A stretch of 64,000 nt of DNA from contig DAOSXA010000004.1 of assembly GCA_035380245.1 (NCBI GenBank), positions 36,542 through 100,541 on the forward strand, in the 5' to 3' direction. Origin of the DNA: Candidatus Zixiibacteriota bacterium. GTDB taxonomy: Bacteria > Zixibacteria > MSB-5A5 > GN15 > FEB-12. The notes beneath the pieces were generated by a model. That model saw nothing but the letters and a program-made list of their open reading frames with translations. It was not told where the DNA came from and made no database searches. The translations under genes and the position numbers were made by a program. Shown piece by piece: positions 1 to 8,127 of the stretch. Each line of letters opens with the position of its first letter. Position 1 is the stretch's first letter.

Positions 1-779
1 AGGTTGCAGGCAGCCAATATCTGTTTGCCGATGCGCGGCTCGTGAATCGGATCGGCCGTCAGTGAGACCCGAATGGTATCGCCGATACCGGTGAGCAGAA
101 GCGCCCCGATCCCTACTGAAGATTTAATGGTCCCCGGTTCGAGAATGCCCGCTTCGGTAATGCCGAGATGCAGCGGGTAATCACATTTTTCGGCCAGAAT
201 ATGATAAGCCCAAAACGCCACAGTCGGTGAGGTTGACTTGACCGAAATTATTATATCCCGGAAATCCATATCCTCCAGCACGGCGGCTTCGCGCAACGCC
301 GCTTCGGCGAACGCCCGAGGATCGTCATGACCGTATTGCTTCAGCAGATCCTTGGGAAGCGACCCGGAATTGACGCCGATCCGGATCGGAACCTCGGCCT
401 CCCCGGCCGCCCTGGTTACCTCGCGGACTTTCCATTCCTCACCGATATTGCCGGGATTGATTCTAATTTTGTCAAAACCGGCCTCGATTGCCGCCAGGGC
501 CAGCTTATAATGAAAATGGATATCGGCCACGAGCGGACCGGTCGTTTGTTCGCGGATCGCCTTAAGACAACGCGCCGCTTCCTGGTTGAGTACCGACAGG
601 CGAACGATCTCGGCTCCGGCCTCAAAAAGTTGTTTGATCTGTTTCACCGTCGCCGCGATATCTCGGGTGTCGGAGGTCGTCATGGACTGCACCGTCACCG
701 GGAAACCACCGCCGATGATCAGATCACCGACCTTAACTGCGCGGCTCTCGCGCCGCTTAACGGGATAGTTTATTTCCAT
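1..779 (-). CDS. ispG: 4-hydroxy-3-methylbut-2-enyl diphosphate synthase IspG, 3' truncated by window edge
   Basis: Read on the minus strand from ATG at 779, the frame stays open to the window edge (259 codons). It begins MEINYPVKRRESRAVKVG and contains VTVQSMTTSDTRD, GAEIVRLSVLN, VADIHFHYKLA, KIRINPGNIG and GVNSGSLPKDLL, all hallmark stretches of the TIM-barrel half of IspG/GcpE. The protein makes HMBPP in the methylerythritol phosphate route to isoprenoids. The C-terminal 4Fe-4S domain with its cysteines lies outside the window, so its integrity cannot be judged. A purine-rich stretch AGAGAACAAAGAG precedes the start. Divergent from the small gene at 867. Family assignment is near certain from the motifs. 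Confidence 0.96.
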   Translation of the reverse strand, partial: MEINYPVKRRESRAVKVGDLIIGGGFPVTVQSMTTSDTRDIAATVKQIKQLFEAGAEIVRLSVLNQEAARCLKAIREQTTGPLVADIHFHYKLALAAIEAGFDKIRINPGNIGEEWKVREVTRAAGEAEVPIRIGVNSGSLPKDLLKQYGHDDPRAFAEAALREAAVLEDMDFRDIIISVKSTSPTVAFWAYHILAEKCDYPLHLGITEAGILEPGTIKSSVGIGALLLTGIGDTIRVSLTADPIHEPRIGKQILAACN

Positions 780-866
780 TTAGCTCTTTGTTCTCTTGAC
801 CGGAGTCACATGAAAAACGTAGTTTAGATAGTTTTACGCAGACAAGCAACCGGAAGATGGACGAAT

Positions 867-1253
867 TTGATCTGGCTAAAAAAACTTTCAATTATAGTGA
901 TCCTGCTGATAGCTCTCGGGATCTATTTTGGTAATCGCCATCTTAATCGGCAACGATTCACCGATGCCGGTCAAAAAAACGCCCTGGTCACCGCTCAGGC
1001 CTGGGTCGCAACCGCCACCTATCGCAATAATCCGGAACGTTACACCGAGTTCCGCGATTCCCTGCTGACGGCATCCGGCATATCCGCCGAAGATCTTCGC
1101 GATTATCTGAACAAGTATCAGGAAGAACCGGAGAAATACTACTACTTCACCAGGATGGTTAAATACTACGTGGATTCACTGACCAGTCCCTTGCTGGAAC
1201 AAAGCGATATCGACCTCGATTCGCTCGAAGCTGCCGAGTCTGAAAATCCCTGA
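867..1253 (+). CDS. small membrane-anchored hypothetical protein
   Basis: 128 residues starting at a TTG codon (867) with GGAAG about 10 nt upstream; an ATG at 857 is in another frame, and no in-frame ATG precedes the hydrophobic segment. Residues 7-22 form one hydrophobic helix after a basic start (MIWLKKL), consistent with a signal anchor, followed by a soluble, charged, probably helical domain rich in Tyr, Asp and Glu (DYLNKYQEEPEKYYYF). It resembles no family I can name. It stands alone, divergent from ispG. Coding potential is supported by the clean membrane anchor plus amphipathic tail, but function is unknown. Confidence 0.6.
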   Translation: MIWLKKLSIIVILLIALGIYFGNRHLNRQRFTDAGQKNALVTAQAWVATATYRNNPERYTEFRDSLLTASGISAEDLRDYLNKYQEEPEKYYYFTRMVKYYVDSLTSPLLEQSDIDLDSLEAAESENP

Positions 1254-1308
1254 ACTCCGTCGGAAGGGCAGCCCCCTGGTAATTCCCCAACTTCCAACCG
1301 TCATGCAG

Positions 1309-1332
1309 GCGACACGAGGCCGCCCGCCACGC
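1309..1332. repeat. fragment of dispersed repeat family 2
   Basis: The core GGCGACACGAGGCCGCCCGC closely matches GGGCGACACAAGGCCGCCCG on the opposite strand at 42388-42473, and part of 46189-46256. It lies in the short intergenic space between 1253 and 1409, which holds nothing else recognised. Confidence 0.5.
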
Positions 1333-1408
1333 ATGGAAAAAAGTCTAAGTCATAGAACGTATAGCTACGGGACTTATCTCTGCTGTAATGAAGTGCTTTT
1401 CGGGAGAG

Positions 1409-1810
1409 CTAGTCCGCCTCATCCGCCGCTTCAAAGGCGTTCGGGTAATGTTCCAGACGACCGTCGATAAAAGTAATCACATCGAACCGTAAATCGCAGT
1501 CGCTCAGGCTTTTCTCGATCACATAAGCCTGCGCCGCTCGCGTCAGGTTGATCGTCTTTTTCACATCCACCCGCTCCGCCGGATGGCCGAACGAAACATC
1601 CCGCACGGATTTAACCTCTACGAAAACAACCTGCTTCCCCTTGCGAGCGATCAGATCAATCTCATAGCGGCCGGAACGCCAGTTGGCGGCGAGAATATCA
1701 AAACCGTGTTGCTTCAGATATTCGGACGCTAGTTTTTCGTATTTCTGCCAGGATTTAAGAGGCTTGTTGGTGGAGGACTCTCGATAATCAGAACAAGACA
1801 TACTGATCAA
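1409..1810 (-). CDS. YraN/UPF0102 family endonuclease-fold protein
   Basis: 133 residues with the restriction-endonuclease-like core of the UPF0102 family: YEKLASEYLKQHGFDILAANW, then GRYEIDLIARKG and VVFVEVKSVR, giving the E...D...ExK residue pattern of this fold. Length is normal for the family. The start is ambiguous: TTG at 1810 has GGAG only 4 nt away, ATG at 1801 has it 13 nt away. Both overlap the 3' end of rnhB (stop at 1788), so the two genes are translationally coupled, the usual rnhB-yraN arrangement. Role in DNA metabolism is suspected for the family but not settled. Confidence 0.9.
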   Translation of the reverse strand: MISMSCSDYRESSTNKPLKSWQKYEKLASEYLKQHGFDILAANWRSGRYEIDLIARKGKQVVFVEVKSVRDVSFGHPAERVDVKKTINLTRAAQAYVIEKSLSDCDLRFDVITFIDGRLEHYPNAFEAADEAD

Positions 1811-2438
1811 CCAGCTCCGCCACCGGTTTGAACGACCGGCGATGGATTTCGCAGGGACCGTGTTCGCGCAGTTCCTCTAAATGAGCCCTGGTCGGATAAC
1901 CCTTATGCTGAGCGAAACTGAACGAAGGATACAGCGTCTGATAACGATCCATGATCCGGTCACGCGTTACCTTGGCCACGATCGACGCTGCCGAGATCGA
2001 CGCACAGAGAGCATCACCGCCAACGATGGCATACTGCGGCTGGGTCATTTTGGGAATCGTGAAGGTTCCGTCGACCAGCAGAAAATCAGGATTAGGCTGA
2101 AGGTCCTGGACCGCTTTACGCATCGCCATCAGCGAGGCTTTGAGGATGTTCATTTTATCGATACATTCGTTGTCGATAATCCCCACCGCACAGGGCAGTT
2201 CGAGATCGGCGATCTGCTCGAAAATTATCTCACGCCGCTTGGGCGAAAGTTTCTTGGAATCGGTCAATCCCTCGATTTTAAGATCGGGCGGCATGATTAC
2301 GGCGGCGGCGACAACCGGCCCGGCCAGCGGTCCCCGACCAACTTCATCAACGCCGCAGATGGCGCTGAATCCCTTGTCCGTCAGCATCTGCTCGATATTG
2401 GCGTACATCTCGGCCATCAGCTTAGGATCTGCTTTCAT
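1788..2438 (-). CDS. rnhB: ribonuclease HII
   Basis: Removes ribonucleotides and RNA primers from DNA-RNA hybrids. The signature ICGVDEVGRGPLAGPVVAAA carries the first Asp-Glu metal ligands, LLVDGTF the third acidic site, and ASIVAKVTRDRIMD the family-specific block. I chose ATG at 2438 because GAGG lies 6 nt upstream; the frame is open to an ATG at 2474 that lacks a clear ribosome site and would add MSGGHNSTMRRA. Followed by overlapping yraN. In many bacteria this pair sits directly after rplS; here an opposite-strand rsmD-like gene and a repeat-rich spacer separate them. Confidence 0.95.
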   Translation of the reverse strand: MKADPKLMAEMYANIEQMLTDKGFSAICGVDEVGRGPLAGPVVAAAVIMPPDLKIEGLTDSKKLSPKRREIIFEQIADLELPCAVGIIDNECIDKMNILKASLMAMRKAVQDLQPNPDFLLVDGTFTIPKMTQPQYAIVGGDALCASISAASIVAKVTRDRIMDRYQTLYPSFSFAQHKGYPTRAHLEELREHGPCEIHRRSFKPVAELVDQYVLF

Positions 2439-2743
2439 CGCTCGCCTCATGGTTGAATTATGCCCACCGCTCATAAACGGTGCAAGTTAATGTTTCCCTA
2501 TTGACCTAGTCGGCCGCCAAAAAGGCTTTTATTAGCGCTTTTTGCGGCTATATTGGGTCAAATTAGCGGACTTCCAACGGCTTTGTCGAAATCTCGCGGC
2601 CCAAACCTTGATCCCCCACCCGAGCGGTGAGGCACCTGGTACCGGGGATTTGATAAATTGTGTACGAGGATTGAATCATTCACCGCGTAACGGCGGGGCT
2701 TGTCTCCACCGCGACCGAACATAAGATTGAGAAGTGCCCAGGC

Positions 2744-3337
2744 ATGGCAAAAAGAGACGACGACAACGATTTCGAATTCCGTATCATCGCCGGTGAGCTC
2801 AAGGGCAAACTCATCCGCGCCCCCAAGCTGGCCGGTACCCGTCCGCCGCTCAGCCGGATGCGCAAGTCGATCTTCGACTTCCTCAATCCATATCTCATCG
2901 GAGCGAATTATCTCGATCTTTTCAGCGGTACCGGCTCCTACCTGTTCGAAGCGGTCAGTCGTGGTGTCGATCAGGCTACCGGAGTTGAACTGGACGAACG
3001 ACTGGTCGAATCGATCAATCATCACGCCGAGCAGTTCGGCGTCGCCGACCGGTTGCTTTGTCTTCAGGCCGATGTTTTCGAGGCGATTTCCGACTTCGCC
3101 GTCACCGGCCGGTTGTTCGACATTGTCATGATCGCCCCGCCGCAATACCGGGGAGTCATCGACCAAACTATGCAGGCCCTCGCGGACCATCGCATTGTCC
3201 GCGATGATGCTCTCATTCTCTGCCAGCACGACACCTCCGAAACGAGTAAAATAAACTTCGGCTCCTGGCCGATCCTGCAGCAGCGCAAATACGGCAACAC
3301 CACCTACACGATCCTGTCCCCTTCCGAGCCCAAATGA
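2744..3337 (+). CDS. RsmD-like 16S rRNA (guanine-N2) methyltransferase
   Basis: 197 residues matching the RsmD/YhhF family that methylates G966 of 16S rRNA: FRIIAGELKGKLIRAP and PPLSRMRKSIFDFLNPYL (the family's R-x-KxALFxxL region), SAM-binding motif I NYLDLFSGTGSYLFEAVSRG, and motif IV region FDIVMIAPPQYRG. Motif IV reads APPQY where the canonical RsmD has DPPF/Y; I recall APPQY variants in some RsmD-like proteins, so this may mark a subfamily, not a dead enzyme. Only weak ribosome-site sequence (GTGCCCAGGC) precedes ATG 2744. It lies alone on the plus strand between two minus-strand groups that are usually adjacent. Confidence 0.85.
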   Translation: MAKRDDDNDFEFRIIAGELKGKLIRAPKLAGTRPPLSRMRKSIFDFLNPYLIGANYLDLFSGTGSYLFEAVSRGVDQATGVELDERLVESINHHAEQFGVADRLLCLQADVFEAISDFAVTGRLFDIVMIAPPQYRGVIDQTMQALADHRIVRDDALILCQHDTSETSKINFGSWPILQQRKYGNTTYTILSPSEPK

Positions 3338-3398
3338 GCCACGATTCGAGCGAGAGCAAGCGTCTGGCCGACCCGTCCACGGGTGGGGATTAGCAGTG

Positions 3399-3454
3399 GT
3401 AGGTCGGGTTCCGGAGTGAGCGCTGGCGAAGCCCCGTGAACGCAGAAACCCGAC
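3399..3454. repeat. REP-like inverted repeat (GTCGGGTT type)
   Basis: GTCGGGTT at 3403-3410 pairs with AACCCGAC at 3447-3454, preceded by GTAG as in the GTAGGTCGAAA elements elsewhere in the window. It looks like a sister type of the REPs around the transposase at 8462. The stretch 3338-3765 has no gene; it holds this element, the degenerate mosaic at 3541-3610 and the rplS terminator. Confidence 0.6.
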
Positions 3455-3540
3455 AAATTTCGGATAAACCCATCATTCCCGGCTATCAGATTCCCTCTAC
3501 TGGAAACCTAAGGCAAACCTCGATCAACCCATCTTCCTTC

Positions 3541-3610
3541 ATGTGGGCGGCCGACATCCTCGTCTGACCAATAAATCCGCGCCGGTTCAAAGACGGACCT
3601 ACGGCACGGT
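3541..3610 (+). repeat. degenerate copy of the multi-hairpin intergenic element
   Basis: Contains GTGGGCGGCCGACATCCTCG and GGTTCAAAGACGGACCT, both close to modules in the full copies at 26542-26666 and 29001-29119, but in the opposite module order and with mismatched hairpin arms. Likely a decayed or rearranged relic. Confidence 0.5.
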
Positions 3611-3710
3611 GATTCAAACTTCCCACCATAGAGGTGCGGCACCAAAGCTACCTATGTCTGGTTTGTACAAGGGCGGATCCGTCTTCGAATTCACCCGGCC
3701 CACGTCACCC

Positions 3711-3744
3711 CAAAAGAAAAAGGGCGCCCGATTAAGAGCGCCCG
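3711..3744 (-). terminator. rho-independent terminator of the ffh-rplS operon
   Basis: On the minus strand GGGCGC pairs with GCGCCC (3738-3743 with 3722-3727) and is followed by a T-rich run (TTTTTCTTTT). It lies 22 bp after the rplS stop. Confidence 0.85.
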
Positions 3745-3765
3745 TGAATGGCAAATTGAAGTTAG

Positions 3766-4275
3766 TTACTCTTCCTTTTTACCTTCTTCTTCAGCCGGAG
3801 TTTCCTCAGCCTTGGCCTCTTCGACCGGGGCCTGGGGAGCTGCTTCCTCAACTTTTTCGGTCACGGTTTCAGCCACCTCTGCGGTAACTTCACCGTCGCT
3901 GATACGTTTCAGAGTCTCGCGCTCTTCGGCATCCATAATCTGCTCTTTAATACGAGCGGATTTGCCGGTCAGCTCACGAAGGTAGTAGAGCTTGGCGCGA
4001 CGAACCTTACCGGCTCTGATTTTCTCGATTTTGGCTATGTTCGGCGAGCAAAGCGGGAAAACACGCTCGACGCCGATGCCGGAAGAGATTTTGCGCACGG
4101 TGACAGTAGCCCCGGTACCGCTGCCGCGGCGACCGATCACTGTCCCCTGGAAAACCTGAATACGCTCTTTGTCGCCCTCTTTAATTTTGTAGTGGACCTT
4201 AAGCGTATCGCCCGAGCTGAACGGGGGGATATCTTCCCGCATGAAGCTCTTTTCGATTTGGGCTATACGTTTCAT
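3766..4275 (-). CDS. rplS: 50S ribosomal protein L19 with acidic C-terminal extension
   Basis: The first ~117 residues are classic bL19: FSSGDTLKVHYKIKEGDKERIQVFQG, RRGSGTGATVTVRKIS, GVGVERVFP-type block (GIGVERVFPLCSPNIAKIE) and VRRAKLYYLRELTGKSARIKE. L19 sits at the 30S-50S interface. The protein is 169 residues against about 115-120 usually; the extra ~50 residues are Glu/Ala/Pro rich (VEEAAPQAPVEEAKAEETPA), probably disordered and acidic. Last gene of the operon, 22 bp after trmD, with a terminator downstream. The tail stays in frame with normal codon use, so it is likely real. Confidence 0.97.
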   Translation of the reverse strand: MKRIAQIEKSFMREDIPPFSSGDTLKVHYKIKEGDKERIQVFQGTVIGRRGSGTGATVTVRKISSGIGVERVFPLCSPNIAKIEKIRAGKVRRAKLYYLRELTGKSARIKEQIMDAEERETLKRISDGEVTAEVAETVTEKVEEAAPQAPVEEAKAEETPAEEEGKKEE

Positions 4276-4297
4276 TGGCTAACCCTTTCTATATCGA

Positions 4298-5056
4298 TCA
4301 ATGTTCTTTTTTTCTCGTCTTGTTCAACAGGGCCCGCTCCTCAGCGGTCAGTTCCTGCTTTTCCAACAGGTCCGGGCGATTGGCCGCACATTTGAGCAGG
4401 GCCGCCTCGCGCCGAAACCGTTCAATCTCCTTGTGGTTGCCGTTTACCAGCGGCTCCGGAACTTTCAGCCCGGCATACTCGACCGGTTTGGTGTAAACCG
4501 GCCAGCCCAGCGTGGATTCCATGTGTGAGTCGTTGATAGCCGACTCGAAATTCCCCAGCACCCCCGGAATCAAGCGTGCGGTGCAGTCGACAATCACTGC
4601 CGCTGCCGGTTCACCGCCGGAAAGGGTGTAATCGCCGATCGAGATCTCTTCGATGTCGTACAAATCCAGCAGCCGTTCATCAACGCCCAGATAATGGCCG
4701 CAGATGATCGTCAGCCGGTCCAGAAGCGACATCTTCACCGCTTCATGCTGAGTCAGCGGTGTTCCCGCCGCCGAGGTCAACAACAGGCGCCGGTTCTCAC
4801 CCGACGCGACCGCCTTATCGCGCGGTTGCCACCCCAGGCTTTGCAGACAACGATCGAGCGGCTCCAGTTTGAGCACCATCCCGCCGCCGCCGCCGTACGG
4901 GGTGTCATCAACCGTGTGATGACGGTCCGTGGCGAAATCACGGAGATTGATTATTTCTATTTCAAAGAGCTGCTTCTCCAGCGCTTTGCCGATCAACGAC
5001 TGCCGCAATGACAGGGCAAAGTAATCCGGAAAAAGCGTTACTATCTCATACTTCAT
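4298..5056 (-). CDS. trmD: tRNA (guanine-N1)-methyltransferase TrmD
   Basis: 252 residues, normal length. Makes m1G37 in tRNAs next to the anticodon, preventing +1 frameshifts. Visible family blocks are YEIVTLFPDYF at the N-terminus, HHTVDDTPYGGGGGMVLK, ICGHYLGVDERLLD and the SAM-binding trefoil-knot stretch EEISIGDYTLSGGEPAA. The C-terminal KEIERFRREAALLKCAANRPDLL matches the tRNA-binding helical domain. Lies between rimM (11 bp upstream) and rplS, the conserved order of this operon. Confidence 0.97.
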   Translation of the reverse strand: MKYEIVTLFPDYFALSLRQSLIGKALEKQLFEIEIINLRDFATDRHHTVDDTPYGGGGGMVLKLEPLDRCLQSLGWQPRDKAVASGENRRLLLTSAAGTPLTQHEAVKMSLLDRLTIICGHYLGVDERLLDLYDIEEISIGDYTLSGGEPAAAVIVDCTARLIPGVLGNFESAINDSHMESTLGWPVYTKPVEYAGLKVPEPLVNGNHKEIERFRREAALLKCAANRPDLLEKQELTAEERALLNKTRKKEH

Positions 5057-5067
5057 CGACCGAGCCT

Positions 5068-5589
5068 TCAGGCCGTTTCCACCAGACCGGCCGCATCAAT
5101 CACGATTTTCTTCGTTCTCACATCAACGTGCTTCACGAACTTCCGAACCGCCGCTATTGACAGCCTGCGGCCGTCGCTCGCCGCGATCCGATAAACATCG
5201 TTGGCCGGGTATTGCTCCACCGATTCAACGACACCTATCTTTTCACCGTTCGTCTCGTCGACCACCTCGCAATCGACCAGCTCATGCAGGTAATGACTGC
5301 CCTCGGGCAGATCCACCAACTCGTCCGAGACAACACCCAGTTCGAGATTGGTCAGCAGTCGAGCCTGTTCCGGATTCTCGATTCCCTCGAATCGCAGCAC
5401 CGGTCGCCCCGATACGATTCGGGACGAGACGATATTCAGCTTTTGCCATCCCTGGCGATTGTGGACATGAATCGTTTTCATGCCCACGAAACGCTCCGGG
5501 AAGTCGGTTTGGGGCGTGACGAAAATCTCACCGTTCACGCCGCGGGGTCGGCCGAGTCGACCGATCACCACCATTTCGTCCTGGGACAC
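5068..5589 (-). CDS. rimM: ribosome maturation factor RimM
   Basis: 173 residues. Assists 30S head assembly by binding S19. The N-terminal domain shows VIGRLGRPRGVNGEIFV, the family's GR(I/L)xxxhGxxGE start; the C-terminal PRC-barrel contains SHYLHELVDCEVVDETNGEKIGVV and VDVRTKKIVIDAAGLVE. Starts 3 bp after the khpA stop and ends 11 bp before trmD, so it is tightly cotranscribed. Position and motifs agree fully. Confidence 0.94.
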   Translation of the reverse strand: MSQDEMVVIGRLGRPRGVNGEIFVTPQTDFPERFVGMKTIHVHNRQGWQKLNIVSSRIVSGRPVLRFEGIENPEQARLLTNLELGVVSDELVDLPEGSHYLHELVDCEVVDETNGEKIGVVESVEQYPANDVYRIAASDGRRLSIAAVRKFVKHVDVRTKKIVIDAAGLVETA

Positions 5590-5592
5590 CGT

Positions 5593-5823
5593 CTATTCCA
5601 GAATCTCCAGCACGGCGCGCTTGCCCTGACGGGCAGCGGCGGCGGCGAGCAGGGTCCGAATCGACTTGGCCGTCTGGCCCTGTTTGCCGATCACTTTGCC
5701 GAGGTCCGGCTGCGCGACACGCAGTTCATAAACGGTCGTCCGGCTGCCTTCAACTTCCTTAACATCCACTTGGTCCGGATTGTCCACGAGGTACTTGACG
5801 ATCAGTTCGATGAATTCCTTCAT
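5593..5823 (-). CDS. khpA: KH-domain RNA-binding protein KhpA
   Basis: 76 residues, the usual size for the single-KH YlqC/KhpA family. The KH GxxG loop is in LGKVIGKQGQTAKSIRTLL. It opens MKEFIELIVKYLVDNPDQV as family members do. It sits between rpsP and rimM, its standard place. In other bacteria it pairs with KhpB in RNA binding affecting division and sRNA use; no such partner is in the window. Confidence 0.94.
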   Translation of the reverse strand: MKEFIELIVKYLVDNPDQVDVKEVEGSRTTVYELRVAQPDLGKVIGKQGQTAKSIRTLLAAAAARQGKRAVLEILE

Positions 5824-5932
5824 TGCCAGGGCCCTTTCTGATTATCCGTTGAGAAGGAGATACCGTGTTCCATTCAAAATTCGTTTGTGAACGGCGTCCT
5901 GCGACGCCGGTGGATTATCCGCAATCGGGTCG

Positions 5933-6427
5933 TTACTCTCCGGAGCCTTCCGCCGCCGCTTCACCGGCTTCTTCCGCCGGCGCCTCGGCCGCCTGGGCCG
6001 CTTCTTCCTTAGCCTTGGCCGCCGCTTCGGCCGCCTTGGCTTTTTCTTCAGCTTCCTTAGCCGCCGCTTCCGCTTTAGCCAGAGCCGCCTTCTTCATCTG
6101 ACGCGTCTTCTTCGGACGCTCTTTGATCGTGGTCTTGATTTCGACCGTCGACACATCCTGTCCCTTCTTCAGCATCTCGTATTTGGTGAGAAAACCGATC
6201 TGGGACAAAAGCGCGTGGACCGTGTTCGACGGCTGCGCGCCGTCGTTGAACCATTTCACCAGCTTGTCTTCGAAGACATGAATCTCGGCCGGCTTGGTAA
6301 TCGGATTATAGGTGCCAAGATTCTCCAGATACTTACCGTCACGGGCGCGACGTGAATCGATCGCCACGATCCGGTAGAACGGGCGTTTCTTAGCTCCCAT
6401 ACGGCGAAGTCTTACATGTACAGCCAA
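5933..6427 (-). CDS. rpsP: 30S ribosomal protein S16 with Ala/Glu/Lys-rich C-terminal extension
   Basis: The core reads AVHVRLRRMGAKKRPFYRIV, SRRARDGKYLENLGTYNP and EDKLVKWFNDGAQPSNTV, typical bS16. Two adjacent TTG codons could start it: 6430 lies 2 nt and 6427 lies 5 nt after GGAGG, so I prefer 6427, which also restores the usual MAV start. It runs to 164 residues compared with about 80-100 in most bacteria; the last ~55 residues are an alanine/glutamate/lysine repeat (AAAKEAEEKAKAAEAAAKAK), likely a long helix or coiled coil. First small gene after ffh in the operon. Confidence 0.96.
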   Translation of the reverse strand: MAVHVRLRRMGAKKRPFYRIVAIDSRRARDGKYLENLGTYNPITKPAEIHVFEDKLVKWFNDGAQPSNTVHALLSQIGFLTKYEMLKKGQDVSTVEIKTTIKERPKKTRQMKKAALAKAEAAAKEAEEKAKAAEAAAKAKEEAAQAAEAPAEEAGEAAAEGSGE

Positions 6428-6453
6428 CAAATCCTCCGTTACTTCTGTCCGGG

Positions 6454-7776
6454 TCAGAAGGGCATGAGCCCTTTCGGAAGACCTCGGAACTTCTTTTTAT
6501 TCATATTCTGAAACATTTTTTGCATCGCAAAGAACTGCTTGAGCAACTGGTTGACCGACTGGACTGAGTTCCCCGACCCCGCCGCTATACGGCGTTTGCG
6601 GGATCCATCGATCATCACCGGGTTGCGTCGCTCCTGGACAGTCATCGACTTGATGATCGCCACCATCCGCTCCATGTCGCGTTCATCCACTTTGATTCCC
6701 TTGAGCATTTTACCGGCGCCCGGGATCATACCCAGCAGCGATTCGAGCGGACCCATCTTTTTAAGCTGCTCCATCTGGCTCAGAAAATCCTCGAAGTCGA
6801 ATTTGGCCTTGAGAATCTTCTCCTGCATCTTCGCGGCCTCTTTGGCGTCGATCGTCTCCTGAGCCTTTTCGACCAGCGAGACGATATCCCCCATACCGAG
6901 AATGCGCGATGCCATCCGCTCGGGATGGAACGGCTCCAACTCGGGGAGCTTTTCGCCCACTGAGGCCATCTTGATCGGGCAGCCCGTTACATGACGGATC
7001 GACAGCGCCGCGCCGCCTCGGGCATCGCCGTCGAGCTTCGACAGCACCACCCCGGTGACGGAGAGACGCTTGTGGAACTCATCGGCCACTTTAACCGCAT
7101 CCTGACCGGTCATGGCATCGGCCACAAGCAGCAGTTCATCCGGAGGAGCCACTTTCTTGAGCTCCTCCAATTCGTTCATCAACTCATCGTCTATATGCAA
7201 CCGTCCGGCGGTGTCGATCAGAACCAGATCAATGAAATTCTTCTCGGCGTACTTGATCGCCTGACGGGCGATTTCCGGTGGCTTGGTGTTTTCGACGTGG
7301 AAATGCGGGACGTCGATCTGGTCGGCCAGCACCTTGAGCTGCTTGACCGCGGCCGGGCGATAGATATCGCAGGCGACCACCATCGGCTTCTTGTTTTTGC
7401 GCTTGGCCCAGAGAGCGAGCTTGGCGGTCAGAGTGGTTTTACCCGAGCCCTGAAGACCGCAGACGGCGTAAACCGTGGGGGACTTGTCGATCGGATGCAG
7501 CGGTTCGGCTTTGCCGCCGAGGAGCGCAACCAGCTCGTCGTGGACGATCTTGATCACGTGCTGACCGGGGTCGATCGACTGAAGGACTTCGACGCCGACC
7601 GCTTTGGCCTCGACTGCCTTGATGAAGTCTTTGGCGACTTTGTAATTGACGTCCGCTTCGAGGAGCGCGCGACGGACCTCGCGCATGGAGTCCTGGATGT
7701 TCTTCTCCGTCAGGCGACCGGCGCCTCGGAGTTTCTTGAAGACCACATCCAGTTTTTCAGACAGCGAGCTAAACAT
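6454..7776 (-). CDS. ffh: signal recognition particle protein Ffh
   Basis: 440 residues. GTPase that with SRP RNA delivers nascent membrane and secreted proteins to FtsY. N domain MFSSLSEKLDVVFKKLRGAG; G domain with P-loop CGLQGSGKTTLTAKLA, LIDTAGRL, VADAMTGQDA and TGVVLSKLDGDARGGAALS; methionine-rich M domain from about residue 295 with SMTVQERRNP and the RNA-binding RKRRIAAGSGNSVQSVNQLL. First gene of the ffh-rpsP-khpA-rimM-trmD-rplS operon. All GTPase motifs are intact. Confidence 0.98.
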   Translation of the reverse strand: MFSSLSEKLDVVFKKLRGAGRLTEKNIQDSMREVRRALLEADVNYKVAKDFIKAVEAKAVGVEVLQSIDPGQHVIKIVHDELVALLGGKAEPLHPIDKSPTVYAVCGLQGSGKTTLTAKLALWAKRKNKKPMVVACDIYRPAAVKQLKVLADQIDVPHFHVENTKPPEIARQAIKYAEKNFIDLVLIDTAGRLHIDDELMNELEELKKVAPPDELLLVADAMTGQDAVKVADEFHKRLSVTGVVLSKLDGDARGGAALSIRHVTGCPIKMASVGEKLPELEPFHPERMASRILGMGDIVSLVEKAQETIDAKEAAKMQEKILKAKFDFEDFLSQMEQLKKMGPLESLLGMIPGAGKMLKGIKVDERDMERMVAIIKSMTVQERRNPVMIDGSRKRRIAAGSGNSVQSVNQLLKQFFAMQKMFQNMNKKKFRGLPKGLMPF

Positions 7777-8127
7777 CGTTTCCTCGAAATTTCATCCAAC
7801 ACAAAACGGCCAACTATTGGCCAGACCTCTCCATCGCGGTCTGGGCAACCTGGAGCTCCTGGGAGCCTATCCACCTGTCCAGCCGCACTGGAGCCTGTAA
7901 ATATAATGGTTGGCTTTAGTTTGGCAAGCAGTTTATCCACATTTTGGCAGCGTCGCGTAAGGGGATCCGAATTTTCCATAACAGTATATATCCCTTCCCC
8001 TTATAGAGAATTGGGTTCGTTTTGCGTATTTTTGTTTTGGGGTAACAGAAGCTGTAGTGATTGCGGCCGCGGGGTCCGCTCGGTGATTGATTTCCAAGGT
8101 TTGTGGTGCTGTCCTGTTCATACAAGA
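7777..8127. other. intergenic region upstream of ffh
   Basis: 351 bp without a supported gene. It must carry the ffh operon promoter. The part next to ffh is GC-rich with GGAGCTCC and imperfect inverted repeats; the rest has AT-rich patches. I looked for an SRP RNA here and did not find the conserved GGAA-tetraloop helix. Confidence 0.4.

Noticed and set aside
7777..8127. Possible SRP RNA next to ffh
   Set aside because: Structured GC-rich sequence but no conserved GGAA-tetraloop helix; a covariance-model search would decide.
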